This document shows, in pieces, positions 42,184 through 52,436 of a DNA stretch of 64,000 nucleotides (its first letter is position 1; every line of letters starts with the position of its first letter). The translations under genes were made by a program, and so were the position numbers. The stretch comes from Lysobacterales bacterium (GTDB taxonomy: Bacteria; Pseudomonadota; Gammaproteobacteria; Xanthomonadales; Xanthomonadaceae), in contig JAEKKX010000013.1 of NCBI GenBank assembly GCA_019510125.1, positions 102,183 to 166,182 of the forward strand. Direction: 5' to 3'. A model generated the notes under the pieces. That model made no database searches and was not told the origin of the DNA. It saw only the letters and a list, made by a program, of their open reading frames with translations.

Positions 42184-42771
42184 TCAGCCGCCGTCCAGTT
42201 CGCGCAGGCCCCGTGCGAGCTTTTCGAGCAGCGTTTCGAGCAGCGCCTTCTCGCCCTCGGCGAAGTGCGCGAGCAGCGCCTGCTCGCGCGCCAGCGCCAG
42301 CGGCACCACCTCGTCGTAGATGCCGTAGCCGGTCTCGCTCAGTTCCAGCACCGAGCGGCGGCGGTCCTCGCCGTGGGTGTCGCGCTGCACCAGCCCGCGC
42401 TCCAGCAGCCGCGCCAGCGCACGGCTGACCGCGACCTTGTCCATCGCGGTGCGCTCGGCGACGGCGTTCGCCGACAGGCCCGGTTCACGGCCCAGCACCG
42501 CGATCACCCGCCACTCGGTGATGCCGATGCCGAAACGCGCCATGTAGGTGTCCGCGATGCGCTGGCTGATCCGGTTGCTGACGACGCTCAGCCGATAGGG
42601 CAGGAAATGCTCCAGATCGAGCCGGGCATGGCGGGGGCCATCGTCGGGCGCCGCGTCGGGGATTGCGTCTGGCGTGTCGTCTGGCGTGTCGTCTGGCATG
42701 TCGTCTGGCATGTCGTCTGGCATGTCGTCTGGCATGGCGTCGTGGGTGGCGTCGCTTGCAATTAGTTTCAT
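42184..42771 (-). CDS. MarR-family transcriptional regulator with N-terminal Asp/Pro repeat tract
   Basis: wHTH ITEWRVIAVLGREPGLSANAVAERTAMDKVAVSRALARLLERGLVQRDTHGEDRRRSVLELSETGYGIYDE; N-terminus MPDDMPDDMPDDMPDDTPDDTP. Confidence 0.9.
   Translation of the reverse strand: MKLIASDATHDAMPDDMPDDMPDDMPDDTPDDTPDAIPDAAPDDGPRHARLDLEHFLPYRLSVVSNRISQRIADTYMARFGIGITEWRVIAVLGREPGLSANAVAERTAMDKVAVSRALARLLERGLVQRDTHGEDRRRSVLELSETGYGIYDEVVPLALAREQALLAHFAEGEKALLETLLEKLARGLRELDGG
42667..42737. repeat. 12-bp coding tandem repeat (about 6 copies)
   Basis: gtctggcRtgtc repeated within the 5' end of the MarR gene. Confidence 0.9.
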
Positions 42772-42780
42772 GTGAAACTA
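42763..42780. promoter_or_regulatory. Perfect palindrome, candidate MarR operator
   Basis: tagtttca-tg-tgaaacta, overlapping the MarR start codon (cat at 42769-42771) and upstream of divergent hppD. Confidence 0.6.
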
Positions 42781-42870
42781 TATTCCCGGGGCGTATCCGC
42801 GACAAGCCTCGCACGTCCTGGGTGTCCGCGATGATCGCGCACCGTCTCGTCCGTCTTCAGGAAGCCCGCC

Positions 42871-43965
42871 ATGAACGCCCAGCCCGACACCGGCATGCAA
42901 GTCGTCACTTTCGAGAATCCGATGGGGATCGACGGTTTCGAGTTCGTCGAGTTCGCCGCGCCCGCCGGCCAGGCCGAAGCGCTGCACGACTACGTCAAGC
43001 GCCTGGGCTTCGTGCAGGTGGCGCGCCACAAGACCCGCCCGATCAGCACCTATCGCCAGGGCGACTGCACGTTCCTGATCAACGAGGACCCGGATTCCTT
43101 CGCCGCCGACTTCGCCGCCAAGCACGGGCCCTGCGCCTGCGGCTTCGCGATCCGCGTCAACAAGCTCGCCGAATGGGTGCGGGTGCAGGCGCTGAAGAAC
43201 GGCGCCACCCCGATCGGTCCCCGCGAACTGACCAAGGCGGTCGCCGCGCCGGTGATCGAGGGCATCGGCGGCTGCATGCTGTACATCGTCGATCGCTACG
43301 ACGACAAGGGCACCATCCACGACCCCGACTACGAATGGCTGCCCGGCGCCGAGATGATGCCCAAGGGCCTCGGGCTGACCTTCATCGACCACCTCACCCA
43401 CAACCTCTACTTCGGCAACATGGCGAAGTGGTCGGACTACTACGAGCGCCTGTTCAACTTCCGCGAGATCCGCTACTTCGACATCAAGGGCGCCAAGACC
43501 GGGCTGCTGTCGAAGGCGATGACCGCGCCGGACGGCATCGTGCGCATCCCGCTGAACGAATCCAGCGATCCGAAGTCGCAGATCAACGAATACCTGCAGC
43601 AGTACAACGGCGAGGGCATCCAGCACATCGCCTGCTTCACCGACGACATCTACGCCACCGTCGAGGCGATGCGCGCCAACGGCATCGACTTCCTGGACAC
43701 GCCGGACACGTACTTCGAGGTCGTCGACCAGCGCGTGCCGAACCACGGCGAGGACCTGCCGCGGCTGGCGAAGAACAAGATCCTGATCGACGCCGACCCG
43801 GGCGATTCGCAGCGCAAGCTGCTGCAGATATTCACCCAGAACGCGATCGGCCCGATCTTCTTCGAGATCATCCAGCGCAAGGGCAACGAAGGCTTCGGCG
43901 AAGGCAACTTCAAGGCGCTGTTCGAGAGCATCGAACGCGACCAGATGCGCCGCGGCGTGCTGTAG
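42871..43965 (+). CDS. hppD: 4-hydroxyphenylpyruvate dioxygenase
   Basis: GIDGFEFVEFAAP, DHLTHNLYFGNMAKWSDYYERLFNFREIRYFDIKG, GEGIQHIAC, FFEIIQRKGNEGFGEGNFKALFES. Confidence 0.95.
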   Translation: MNAQPDTGMQVVTFENPMGIDGFEFVEFAAPAGQAEALHDYVKRLGFVQVARHKTRPISTYRQGDCTFLINEDPDSFAADFAAKHGPCACGFAIRVNKLAEWVRVQALKNGATPIGPRELTKAVAAPVIEGIGGCMLYIVDRYDDKGTIHDPDYEWLPGAEMMPKGLGLTFIDHLTHNLYFGNMAKWSDYYERLFNFREIRYFDIKGAKTGLLSKAMTAPDGIVRIPLNESSDPKSQINEYLQQYNGEGIQHIACFTDDIYATVEAMRANGIDFLDTPDTYFEVVDQRVPNHGEDLPRLAKNKILIDADPGDSQRKLLQIFTQNAIGPIFFEIIQRKGNEGFGEGNFKALFESIERDQMRRGVL

Positions 43966-44139
43966 GGCCGGCCCCGGCCGGCCATCGCGGCCTTCCGGTT
44001 CGCGATCGCAACGATCAAAGCGGTTTCGATGACTGCAACGTTCTTCGGGTAGGCCGCAGCGGCGGGCAAGGACCCGCCCTGCATGCCCTCTCCCCAACCC
44101 CCTCCCGTCGGGAGAGGGGCACAAAGCGAGCGAAATCCC

Positions 44140-45441
44140 ATGAAATCCAACGGCTACCAATCCGGTTTCGGCAACGAGTTCGCCAGCGAAGCGGTGCCCG
44201 GCACGCTGCCCGCGGGGCGGAACTCGCCGCAGAAGGTCGCGCACGGGCTGTACGCGGAGCAGATCAACGGCACCGCGTTCACCGCGCCGCGGCACCAGAA
44301 CCGCCGGAGCTGGATGTACCGCATCCGTCCCGGAGTGATGCACGGCGCGTTCGTCGCGCACGCGCACCCGGAGTTCCACAACGACTTCGGCGGCCCGATC
44401 TCGCCGGAGCAGTTGCGCTGGAGTCCGCTGCCGCTGCCGGGCACCGACGCCGCCGCAGCCGCGGTCGATTTCGTCGACGGCCTGTTCACGATGGCCGGCA
44501 ACGGATCCCCCGAGGCGATGTCGGGCGTCGGCATCCACCTGTACGCCGCGAACCGCGACATGGTCGACCGCTTCTTCTACGACGCCGACGCCGAGCTGCT
44601 GATCGTGCCGCAGCAGGGCCGGCTGAAGATCGACACCGAACTGGGCGTGCTCGAGGTCGAACCGCAGGAGATCGCGGTGATTCCCCGCGGCATCCGTTTC
44701 CGGGTGTCGCTGCCGGACGGCGTCGCCCGCGGCTACGTGTGCGAGAACTTCGGCGCGTTCCTGCGCCTGCCCGACCTCGGGCCGATCGGCAGCAACGGCC
44801 TGGCCAATCCGCGCGATTTCCTCACGCCCAACGCTGCGTTCGAGGACGTCGAAGGCGATTTCGAGCTCCTCGCCAAGTTCCAGGGTCGCCTGTGGCGTGC
44901 GCCGATCGACCACTCGCCGCTCGACGTGGTGGGGTGGCACGGCAGCCACGCGCCGTACAAGTACGATCTGCGCCGCTTCAACACCATCGGTTCGATCAGC
45001 TTCGACCATCCGGATCCGAGCATCTTCCTGGTGCTCAGCTCGCCGACGGATTCGCCCGGCGTGGGCAACCTCGATTTCGTGATCTTCCCGCCGCGCATCC
45101 TGGCGATGGAGGACACCTTCCGCCCGCCGTGGTTCCACCGCAACATCGCCAGCGAGTTCATGGGCCTGATCCACGGCGTGTACGACGCCAAGGCCGACGG
45201 TTTCGCGCCCGGCGGCTGCTCGATCCACAACTGCATGACCGGCCACGGTCCCGACGCGGCGACCTTCGAGAAGGCGTCGAGCGCCGACACCGCGAAGCCG
45301 GACTACATCCGCGAGACCATGGCCTTCATGTTCGAGACCCGCGCGACGATCCGGCCCACCCGGCAGGCGCTGGACGCCGGCCATCGCCAGCGCGACTACG
45401 CGCAGTGCTGGGCCGGGCTGCGCAGGCATTTCACCGGCTGA
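44140..45441 (+). CDS. hmgA: Homogentisate 1,2-dioxygenase
   Basis: [72 protein letters not shown]. Confidence 0.96.
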   Translation: MKSNGYQSGFGNEFASEAVPGTLPAGRNSPQKVAHGLYAEQINGTAFTAPRHQNRRSWMYRIRPGVMHGAFVAHAHPEFHNDFGGPISPEQLRWSPLPLPGTDAAAAAVDFVDGLFTMAGNGSPEAMSGVGIHLYAANRDMVDRFFYDADAELLIVPQQGRLKIDTELGVLEVEPQEIAVIPRGIRFRVSLPDGVARGYVCENFGAFLRLPDLGPIGSNGLANPRDFLTPNAAFEDVEGDFELLAKFQGRLWRAPIDHSPLDVVGWHGSHAPYKYDLRRFNTIGSISFDHPDPSIFLVLSSPTDSPGVGNLDFVIFPPRILAMEDTFRPPWFHRNIASEFMGLIHGVYDAKADGFAPGGCSIHNCMTGHGPDAATFEKASSADTAKPDYIRETMAFMFETRATIRPTRQALDAGHRQRDYAQCWAGLRRHFTG

Positions 45442-45602
45442 CCCCGGCGCGGAGCGATCGGCAGGCGACCCGGCCGATCGCAAGGAAGATCGCACGGAAG
45501 ATCGTGCAAGGTGCGCGGCGAGCGATCGTGCACGGCGGGGTATCCACCGCTTCAGCCTCGCGCGCGCAGGCTGCGATTCTGGTCCCCGCCCGGAGTCGCC
45601 GC

Positions 45603-46226
45603 ATGCCCACCCGTCCGCTGTTGCTGTCCTGCCTTGCCGTCGCCCTCATCGCCGCGGCCGGCTGTCGCGAACAAGCGCCGCCGCCCGCGGCGGAAGCGGC
45701 GTCCCCCGTCCCGCCCCCCGCAGCCGTCGCCGAACCGTCTGCGCCTTCGCCGTCTGCGCAGGGCGGGGCGCCGGCGCCGGGCACGATCACCTACGCGGGA
45801 TTCGGCCCGGCCGCGTTCGGCGCCGACGAGGAACAGGTCCGCATGGCGTGGGGCAAACCGCTGGAGGGCGCGCCCTCCGCGCCCGGCGGCTGCCACGTGC
45901 TCGCGCCCGCGCCGCGCGGGGACGGGCCGCCGCGTTTCGGCTTCCTGATCGAGGGCGGCCGGCTCGCGCGGATCGACGTGGCCCTCCCGGGCGTGGTCGC
46001 GCCCGGAGGCGGCCAGGTGGGCATGTCCACCGCGCAGATCCTCGCCAGGTATCCCGGTGCGCAGTCGATGCCGCACAAATACGTCGAGGGCGCGCGCACG
46101 CTGCGCGCGGCCGATCCGGACGGAGGCGCTTCGGCGCTGGTGTTCGAGACCGCCGCCGACGGCACCGTCACCGCATGGCGCGTCGGCGTCCCCCCGCAGA
46201 TCGATTACGTCGAGGGCTGCGGCTGA
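45603..46226 (+). CDS. Lipoprotein, hypothetical
   Basis: Signal peptide with lipobox IAAAGCRE, Pro/Ala linker, GPAAFGADEEQVRMAWGKPL. Confidence 0.65.
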   Translation: MPTRPLLLSCLAVALIAAAGCREQAPPPAAEAASPVPPPAAVAEPSAPSPSAQGGAPAPGTITYAGFGPAAFGADEEQVRMAWGKPLEGAPSAPGGCHVLAPAPRGDGPPRFGFLIEGGRLARIDVALPGVVAPGGGQVGMSTAQILARYPGAQSMPHKYVEGARTLRAADPDGGASALVFETAADGTVTAWRVGVPPQIDYVEGCG

Positions 46227-46296
46227 CCCGCGTTCGATGGGCGCGACCGGCCATCTGGCATAGAATCGGACGGTCGATCCCTTCCGGAGAACCGCG

Positions 46297-47247
46297 ATGT
46301 TCGAAGCCATCGGCTGGTGCCTGCTGGCGCTGCTGCTCCTGGCGCTTGGCGGCGATTCGATCCTCAAGGGCGCCTCGGGCCTGTCGCGCAGGCTCGGACT
46401 GTCGTCGTTCACCACCGGCCTGCTGCTGGTCGCGTTCGGCACCTCGATCCCCGAACTCGCGGTCAACGTCCGCGCGCTGTTCGTCGGCAGCCAGAGCCTC
46501 GCGCTCGGCAACGCCATCGGCAGCAACATCGTCAACTTCGGGCTGACCCTCGGCCTGGCCGCGCTCGCCGCGCCGCTGGTGGTCCGCTGGCGCGCGCTGG
46601 CGCCGCTGCTGGTGTGCCTGATCGTGGCGACGATCGCGCTGATCGCGCTCGGCTACGACGGCGTGCTCACCCGCGTCGAGGGCGGGCTGTTCGTCGTCGC
46701 CTTCGCCGTTGTCGTCGCGATCGGGCTGGCGTTCGAGCGCCGCGAGTCGCCCGAACTGCACGCCACCCTGTCCGGCTACCTGTCCACCGACACCGGCCTG
46801 GGCCGCAACCTGCTGCGCTTCGCGCTCGGCGGCGTGTTCCTGTGGTTCGGCGCGAAGCTGCTGGTGCAGCACGCGCCGGTGGTCGGCCTGGGCTGGGGCC
46901 TGACCCCGCTGATGACCGGCCTGATCGTGGTCGCCATCGCCACCGCCCTGCCGGAGGCCGTCGCCGCGGTCTCGGCGGCGCGGCGCGGGCAGGGCGACAT
47001 CGTCGTCGGCCACGTCATCGGTTCCAGCGTGTTCAACCTGCTGATCGTGGTCGGCGGGATGGCCGCGGTGCGCGATCTGCCGATCCCCGCATCGTTCGTG
47101 CGCTTCGAGCTGCCGGCCGCGCTCGCTGCCGCGCTGCTGCTGTACCCGATGCTGCGCAAGGACCTGAAGATCAGCCGCGCCGAAGGCGGCGTGCTGCTGG
47201 TGGCCTTCGTCGCCTGGGTGGCGTTCGAACTGCTGTGGTCGAGGTGA
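46297..47247 (+). CDS. Calcium/sodium antiporter (CaCA family)
   Basis: GLLLVAFGTSIPELAVNVRAL, LGNAIGSNIVNFGLTLG, IVVAIATALPEAVAAVSAARRGQGDIVVGHVIGSSVFNLL alpha repeats. Confidence 0.92.
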   Translation: MFEAIGWCLLALLLLALGGDSILKGASGLSRRLGLSSFTTGLLLVAFGTSIPELAVNVRALFVGSQSLALGNAIGSNIVNFGLTLGLAALAAPLVVRWRALAPLLVCLIVATIALIALGYDGVLTRVEGGLFVVAFAVVVAIGLAFERRESPELHATLSGYLSTDTGLGRNLLRFALGGVFLWFGAKLLVQHAPVVGLGWGLTPLMTGLIVVAIATALPEAVAAVSAARRGQGDIVVGHVIGSSVFNLLIVVGGMAAVRDLPIPASFVRFELPAALAAALLLYPMLRKDLKISRAEGGVLLVAFVAWVAFELLWSR

Positions 47248-47254
47248 GCGGCGC

Positions 47255-48499
47255 ATGACGACACCCGGTGGCGCCCTGGTCCGAGTCCTGCCCGAGCGCG
47301 CGGCGCGTGCGCTGCAGGAATTCCTGCGGCTCGAAGCCGCCGGCGGCATCCTGCTGATCGGCGCGGCGGTGCTGGCGATGCTGCTGGCGAATTCGCCGCT
47401 GTCCGGCCTCTACGACGGATTCCGCGAGCTGCCGGTGCAGGTGCGCATCGGCCAGTTGAACCTCGCCAAGCCGTTGCTGCTGTGGATCAACGACGGGCTG
47501 ATGGCGATCTTCTTCCTGCTGGTGGCGCTGGAGATCAAGCGCGAAGTGCTCAGCGGCCAGTTGTCGAGCTTCGGCCAGTTGCTGCAGCCGCTGCTGTGCG
47601 CGGCGGCCGGCGTGGCGCTGCCGGCGATCCTCTACGCCTGGATCAACCGCGGCGACGCCGCGGCGATGCGCGGCTGGGCGATCCCGGCGGCCACCGACAT
47701 CGCGTTCGCGCTCGGCATCCTGTCGCTGCTCGGCACGCGCGCGCCGGTGGCGATGAAACTGCTGCTGTCCACCATCGCGGTGCTCGACGACCTCGCCGCG
47801 ATCGTGATCATCGCCGTGTTCTACACCAGCGACCTGTCCGGCGCCGCGCTGGCCGCGGCCGGCGTGGCGATCGCGGCCATGTTCGCGCTGAACCGGCTGG
47901 GGGTGCGTGCGCTCACCCCGTACCTGCTGCTCGGCGCGGTGGTCTGGGTGTGCGTGCTGAAGTCCGGCGTGCACGCCACGCTCGCCGGCGTGGTCACCGG
48001 CCTGATGATCCCGCACGTCCGCCGCAACGACGCGGTCGACGACGAGATCGAGCATTCGCCGCTGGAGCATCTCGAACACGCGCTGCATCCGTGGGTGGCC
48101 TACGCGATCCTGCCGCTGTTCGCGTTCGCCAACGCCGGGCTGGCGCTGGGCGGCCTGTCCGTGGCCGACGCGATGGCGCCGGTGCCGCTGGGCATCGCCT
48201 GCGGGCTGCTGGTGGGCAAGCCGGTCGGCATCGTCGCCGCGGCGGTGCTGGCGCACGTCACCGGCCTGGCGCGTTTCGGCGAGGGCATGAGCTTCCGCGC
48301 GGTGGTCGGGCTCGGCCTGCTCTGCGGCATCGGCTTCACGATGAGCCTGTTCATCGCCTCGCTCGCGTTCGAGGCGACGCCGGCGCTGGCCCGCGCCAGC
48401 GTGCTCGGCGTGCTCGGCGCCTCGCTGCTGGCGGCGACCGCCGGCTACGTCTGGCTGCGGTTCGCGCTGCCGGGGCCGCGACCGGCGCCGGCGGCATGA
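47255..48499 (+). CDS. nhaA: Na+/H+ antiporter NhaA
   Basis: GLMAIFFLLVALEIKREVLSGQLSS, WAIPAATDIAFALGILSLLG, STIAVLDDLAAIVIIAVFYT. Confidence 0.96.
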   Translation: MTTPGGALVRVLPERAARALQEFLRLEAAGGILLIGAAVLAMLLANSPLSGLYDGFRELPVQVRIGQLNLAKPLLLWINDGLMAIFFLLVALEIKREVLSGQLSSFGQLLQPLLCAAAGVALPAILYAWINRGDAAAMRGWAIPAATDIAFALGILSLLGTRAPVAMKLLLSTIAVLDDLAAIVIIAVFYTSDLSGAALAAAGVAIAAMFALNRLGVRALTPYLLLGAVVWVCVLKSGVHATLAGVVTGLMIPHVRRNDAVDDEIEHSPLEHLEHALHPWVAYAILPLFAFANAGLALGGLSVADAMAPVPLGIACGLLVGKPVGIVAAAVLAHVTGLARFGEGMSFRAVVGLGLLCGIGFTMSLFIASLAFEATPALARASVLGVLGASLLAATAGYVWLRFALPGPRPAPAA

Positions 48500-49911
48500 G
48501 CGTGGCGTCGCGTCGCCGCGCAGCGATCGCCTGCGCGTCCGCCGCGCTGCTCGCGCCCGCCAGCGCCTTCGCCGGCGTCGCCGGCATCGACCTGACCGCG
48601 CACTGGGCCGGCTACGCCGCGGTCGCCATGTTCATCGGCGCCTACCTGCTGGTGATCGCCGAGGAATACACCCACCTGCGCAAGTCGCAGCCGGTGATGA
48701 TGGCCGCCGCGGCGATCTGGGCGGTGCTGGCGATTGCCTCCGCGCAGATGGATCTGTCCGCGCGCGTCCACGACGCCGTGCGCGAATATCTCGTCGAATA
48801 CGCCGAACTGCTGCTGTTCCTGCTCGCGGCGATGACCTACGTCAACGCGATGAGCGAGCGCAACCTGTTCGAGGCCTTGCGCGTGCGCCTGCTGCGCCGC
48901 GGCTGGGGCTACCGTCGCCTGTTCTGGGCGACCGGCGCGCTCGCGTTCGCGATGTCGCCGCTGATCGACAACCTCACCACCGCGCTGGTGACCTGCGCGG
49001 TGGTGCTGGCGGTGGGGCGGGACAGTCCGAAGTTCGTCGCCATCGCCTGCGTCAACATCGTGGTCGCGGCCAACGCCGGCGGTGCGTTCAGTCCGTTCGG
49101 CGACATCACCACGCTGATGGTCTGGCAGCACGGCATCGTCGGCTTCTGGACGTTCTTCGCGCTGTTCGTGCCGGCGCTGGTCAACTGGCTGGTGCCGGCG
49201 CTGTGCATGCATCCGGCGCTCCCCGGCGGCGCGCCCGCGGCGTCGGGCGAGACCATCGTGCCCAAGCGCGGCGCGCTGGCGATCGTCGGCCTGTTCGCGT
49301 TGACCATCGCGCTCGCGGTCGGGTTCCACCAGTTCCTGCACCTGCCGCCGTTCCTGGGGATGATGGCCGGCCTCGCGCTGCTCAAACTCTACGGCTGGCG
49401 GCTCTCGCGCACCGCGCACGTGCAGGAGTCGGCCGAGTTCGCGCGCCAGGGCGCGCCCGGCGACGTCGACGCCTTCGACAGCTACGAGCAGGTCGCGCGC
49501 GCCGAGTGGGACACGCTGCTGTTCTTCTTCGGCGTGATCCTGTGCGTGGGCGCGCTGGGCTACTGCGGCTGGCTGGCGCTGGGCTCGCAGGTGTTCTACG
49601 GCGGGCTGGGCCCGACCGAGGCGAACATCCTGGTCGGGCTGATCTCCTCGGTGCTCGACAACATCCCGATGATGGTCGCGGTGCTGCAGATGGAGCCGCA
49701 GATGAGCACCGGCCAGTGGCTGCTGGTGACCCTGACCGCCGGCGTCGGCGGCAGCCTGCTGTCGGTGGGCTCGGCCGCGGGCGTGGCGCTGATGGGCCAG
49801 GCGCGTGGGCAGTACACCTTCTTCAGCCACCTCAAGTGGAGCTGGGCGGTCATGCTGGGCTACGTGGCCAGCATCGCCGCGCACTTCGCGATCAACGCGC
49901 GCTACTTCTGA
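48496..49911 (+). CDS. nhaD: Na+/H+ antiporter NhaD
   Basis: MSPLIDNLTTALVTCAVVLAVG, ANAGGAFSPFGDITTLMVWQ, SSVLDNIPMMVAVLQM. Confidence 0.92.
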   Translation: MSVASRRRAAIACASAALLAPASAFAGVAGIDLTAHWAGYAAVAMFIGAYLLVIAEEYTHLRKSQPVMMAAAAIWAVLAIASAQMDLSARVHDAVREYLVEYAELLLFLLAAMTYVNAMSERNLFEALRVRLLRRGWGYRRLFWATGALAFAMSPLIDNLTTALVTCAVVLAVGRDSPKFVAIACVNIVVAANAGGAFSPFGDITTLMVWQHGIVGFWTFFALFVPALVNWLVPALCMHPALPGGAPAASGETIVPKRGALAIVGLFALTIALAVGFHQFLHLPPFLGMMAGLALLKLYGWRLSRTAHVQESAEFARQGAPGDVDAFDSYEQVARAEWDTLLFFFGVILCVGALGYCGWLALGSQVFYGGLGPTEANILVGLISSVLDNIPMMVAVLQMEPQMSTGQWLLVTLTAGVGGSLLSVGSAAGVALMGQARGQYTFFSHLKWSWAVMLGYVASIAAHFAINARYF

Positions 49912-49913
49912 GC

Positions 49914-50777
49914 ATGCGCACCGCGCTCGTGTTCGGCGCCAGCGGGCAGATCGGGCGACCGCTGCTGGATCGGCTGCGCGACGACGGCTGGCGGGTGCTG
50001 GCGGTGTCGCGCAGCGTGCAGGCCGACCATCCCGGCCTGCAGTGGCGGCTCGGCGATCTCTCCAGCGACGCCGGACTGCCCGCGCGCGTGGACGCGATCC
50101 TCTGCTGCGGCCCGCTCGACCGCTTCGCCGACTGGTACGCGAAGACCGCGGTGGAGGCGCGGCGGGTGATCGCCTTCGGTTCGACCAGCATCGACGCCAA
50201 GCGCGGCTCGGCGGATGCCGAGGAGCGGACGCTGGTCGAGCGCCTGCGCAGCGCCGAACAGCGCCTCTTTGAAACCGCCGGGACGCGCGCCGCCGCGGCG
50301 ACGGTGCTGCGCCCGACCCTGGTCTACGGCCGCGGCGCCGATCGCAACCTCACCCGGATCGCCGCGATCGCGCGCCGCTTCGGCCGCATCGTGCTGCCGC
50401 GGCGAGCCGACGGCCTGCGCCAGCCGGTGCACGCGGACGATCTCGCGCGCGCGGCGTTCGACGCGCTCGACGCCGCCGCGACCCACGGCCGTGCCTACGC
50501 GCTGCCCGGCGGCGAGACGCTGGCGTATCGCGAGATGGTGGCGCGGGTCTGCGCGGTGCTGGAGCCGCCTGCACGCCTGCACGAATGGCCCGCGCCGCTG
50601 TTCAACACCGTACTCGCGGCGGCGCATGCCGCGGGCTTCGCGCGCGACTTCAACGAAGCCGCGGTGCGGCGCATGCGCAGCGACCTGGTGTTCGACCCCG
50701 CCGACGCGCAGCGCGATTTCGGCTACGCGCCGCGCGCGTTCCGGCCGACCGCGTCGATGTTCCGCGCGGCCGGGTGA
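49914..50777 (+). CDS. NAD-dependent epimerase/NAD(P)-binding protein
   Basis: ALVFGASGQIGRPLLDRL Rossmann motif; LRPTLVYGRGADRNL. Confidence 0.8.
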   Translation: MRTALVFGASGQIGRPLLDRLRDDGWRVLAVSRSVQADHPGLQWRLGDLSSDAGLPARVDAILCCGPLDRFADWYAKTAVEARRVIAFGSTSIDAKRGSADAEERTLVERLRSAEQRLFETAGTRAAAATVLRPTLVYGRGADRNLTRIAAIARRFGRIVLPRRADGLRQPVHADDLARAAFDALDAAATHGRAYALPGGETLAYREMVARVCAVLEPPARLHEWPAPLFNTVLAAAHAAGFARDFNEAAVRRMRSDLVFDPADAQRDFGYAPRAFRPTASMFRAAG

Positions 50778-50792
50778 GGGCGCGGCCCGCGC

Positions 50793-51428
50793 TCACGGCG
50801 CGAAGTCGTCCGGCGAGGTCTTGAGGTTGCGCTCGAAGCGCAGGATCGACACGAACAGCGACGTGCCGTCGGCGAAACGCAGGTCCAGCCCGGTCGGGCT
50901 GCCGTTCGCGAACCAGGCGATGGCGTCGGCGACGCCGGTGCGGTACGTGTCCGGCGCCAGTCGCGCGCCGTACACGCCGGACTTGGGCGCGCCCAGCGGC
51001 AGGTCGAACGTCTTGCCGAAGCGGGCCAGATCGCCGGCGGTGCCGAGCAGCCACACCGCGAGCGGATCGAGCGCCGCGTCCGCGGTGTCCTTGCCGGACA
51101 GCCCGGTGGCCTTGTCCTGCCAGCGCACGCTGCCGGCCTCGGCGACGGCGATGAATTCGTTCCACGCGCCGGGCCGCAGGCGCAGGCGCAGGCGGTCCGG
51201 GCGTTCGAACAGCAGCTCCGCCGGATAGCGTTCCGGCGCGCCCCGCTTGCCGTTCTTGTCGGGCGCGGGATAGCGATCGACGCTGGCCTCGACCAGGCCG
51301 CTGTACAGCGTCTTGTCGAGCGTCGCGAGGTCGGCGGAGGCGGACGCCGCGTGCGCGGCCGGCAGGCCGCCGGCGCCGAACGCGAGCGCCAGTGCGAAGG
51401 CGATGCGGAGGAAGGAACGCGAAGTCAT
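50793..51428 (-). CDS. Secreted protein, family B copy 1
   Basis: Signal peptide; SADLATLDKTLYSGLVEASVDRYPAPDKNGKRGAPERYPAELLFERPDRLRLRLRPGAWNEF, paralogous to 52437-53063. Confidence 0.7.
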   Translation of the reverse strand: MTSRSFLRIAFALALAFGAGGLPAAHAASASADLATLDKTLYSGLVEASVDRYPAPDKNGKRGAPERYPAELLFERPDRLRLRLRPGAWNEFIAVAEAGSVRWQDKATGLSGKDTADAALDPLAVWLLGTAGDLARFGKTFDLPLGAPKSGVYGARLAPDTYRTGVADAIAWFANGSPTGLDLRFADGTSLFVSILRFERNLKTSPDDFAP

Positions 51429-51462
51429 GTCGGGGCTCCTGGAATCGGGCGGGGGCGGCGCG

Positions 51463-52293
51463 TCACTGGCCGCAGCCGAGGGTCACGGTGGTGCGCAGCG
51501 AGGCGGGCGGCCTCATCCCCTGCAACGCGCTGCACTGCGCATTCGGGTCCACCGTCAGCGCGCGCACCGCGTAGGTGCGCAGCGCGGCGGCTTCTGCGGG
51601 CACGCCCGGTTCCGAGGTGTCGAAGCATTGTCCGGGCGCGAGATCGCGTTCGAGCATGCTGCCCGGCGCGCCCGGGACGGTGATGCGGATCGGCGCCGCG
51701 CTGGCGTTGCAGATCGTGCGCAGGCGCAGGCTCGGCGACAGTTCCGGCGGGCCGGGGATCACGCCGTCCGCGTTCACCGGCTGGCTGCCGGCGCACATGC
51801 CGCCGTGCTCGACGGTGCGCATGACCGTGCCGGCCAGGCGGCGCGCGGAGGCGGTATTGTTCTCCATGATGCGGCTGCGCAGCCCGGCGACGCCGCTCAT
51901 CGACACCACCGGGTAGACCAGCCAGGACGAGGCCGCGGTGAAGGTCACCGCGGTGCTGTCCGTCGACGGCGTGAAGTCGACGTTGCCGGTGAAGCCGGTC
52001 GAGGTCAGCGGCGCGAAGTCGGCGGGCACGCTGCTCATGGTGATCGTCGGCGCGAAGTCGGGGCAACTGAAGCCCGGGCGCGACACGCAGGGCTGTTCCT
52101 GGGTGAGGTTGTAGCTCGCGCTGACGACATCGCCGGGGCAGTACAGCGCCGGCGAGACGCGGCCGATGCTCTGGCCGGGCGGGGCGTCCGCGTGCGGCAG
52201 GGCGCAGCCGTTGGTGAGCAGGACGCCGGCGGCGAGCGCCGACAGGCCGCCGCGGACGAGAAGGCGGATCGGGAGCATGCGGAAGATCTCCAT
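51463..52293 (-). CDS. Lipoprotein, family A copy 1
   Basis: Lipobox LLTNGCAL; SPALYCPGDVVSASYNLTQEQPC...GMCAGSQPVNADGVIPGPPELSPSLRLRTICNASA, paralogous to 53101-53916. Start 52293 or 52278. Confidence 0.65.
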   Translation of the reverse strand: MEIFRMLPIRLLVRGGLSALAAGVLLTNGCALPHADAPPGQSIGRVSPALYCPGDVVSASYNLTQEQPCVSRPGFSCPDFAPTITMSSVPADFAPLTSTGFTGNVDFTPSTDSTAVTFTAASSWLVYPVVSMSGVAGLRSRIMENNTASARRLAGTVMRTVEHGGMCAGSQPVNADGVIPGPPELSPSLRLRTICNASAAPIRITVPGAPGSMLERDLAPGQCFDTSEPGVPAEAAALRTYAVRALTVDPNAQCSALQGMRPPASLRTTVTLGCGQ

Positions 52294-52436
52294 GGGGAGG
52301 GCGAGGACGGGTGCGTGGACGCGGAGCGACGCAGGCCGTCGAACGCAGCGCATGCGACGACGTCCCTGTCGTGGAGCGGATGGCCTGACGGCCGCGGATT
52401 GCGGCCGTCAGGTGGCGGCGTGCTGCCGCGCGGGGG

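Noticed and set aside
42667-42737. Possible CRISPR-like array
   Set aside because: Repeat unit is only 12 bp, contiguous with no spacers, and coding in the MarR gene. No CRISPR array or cas gene seen in the window.
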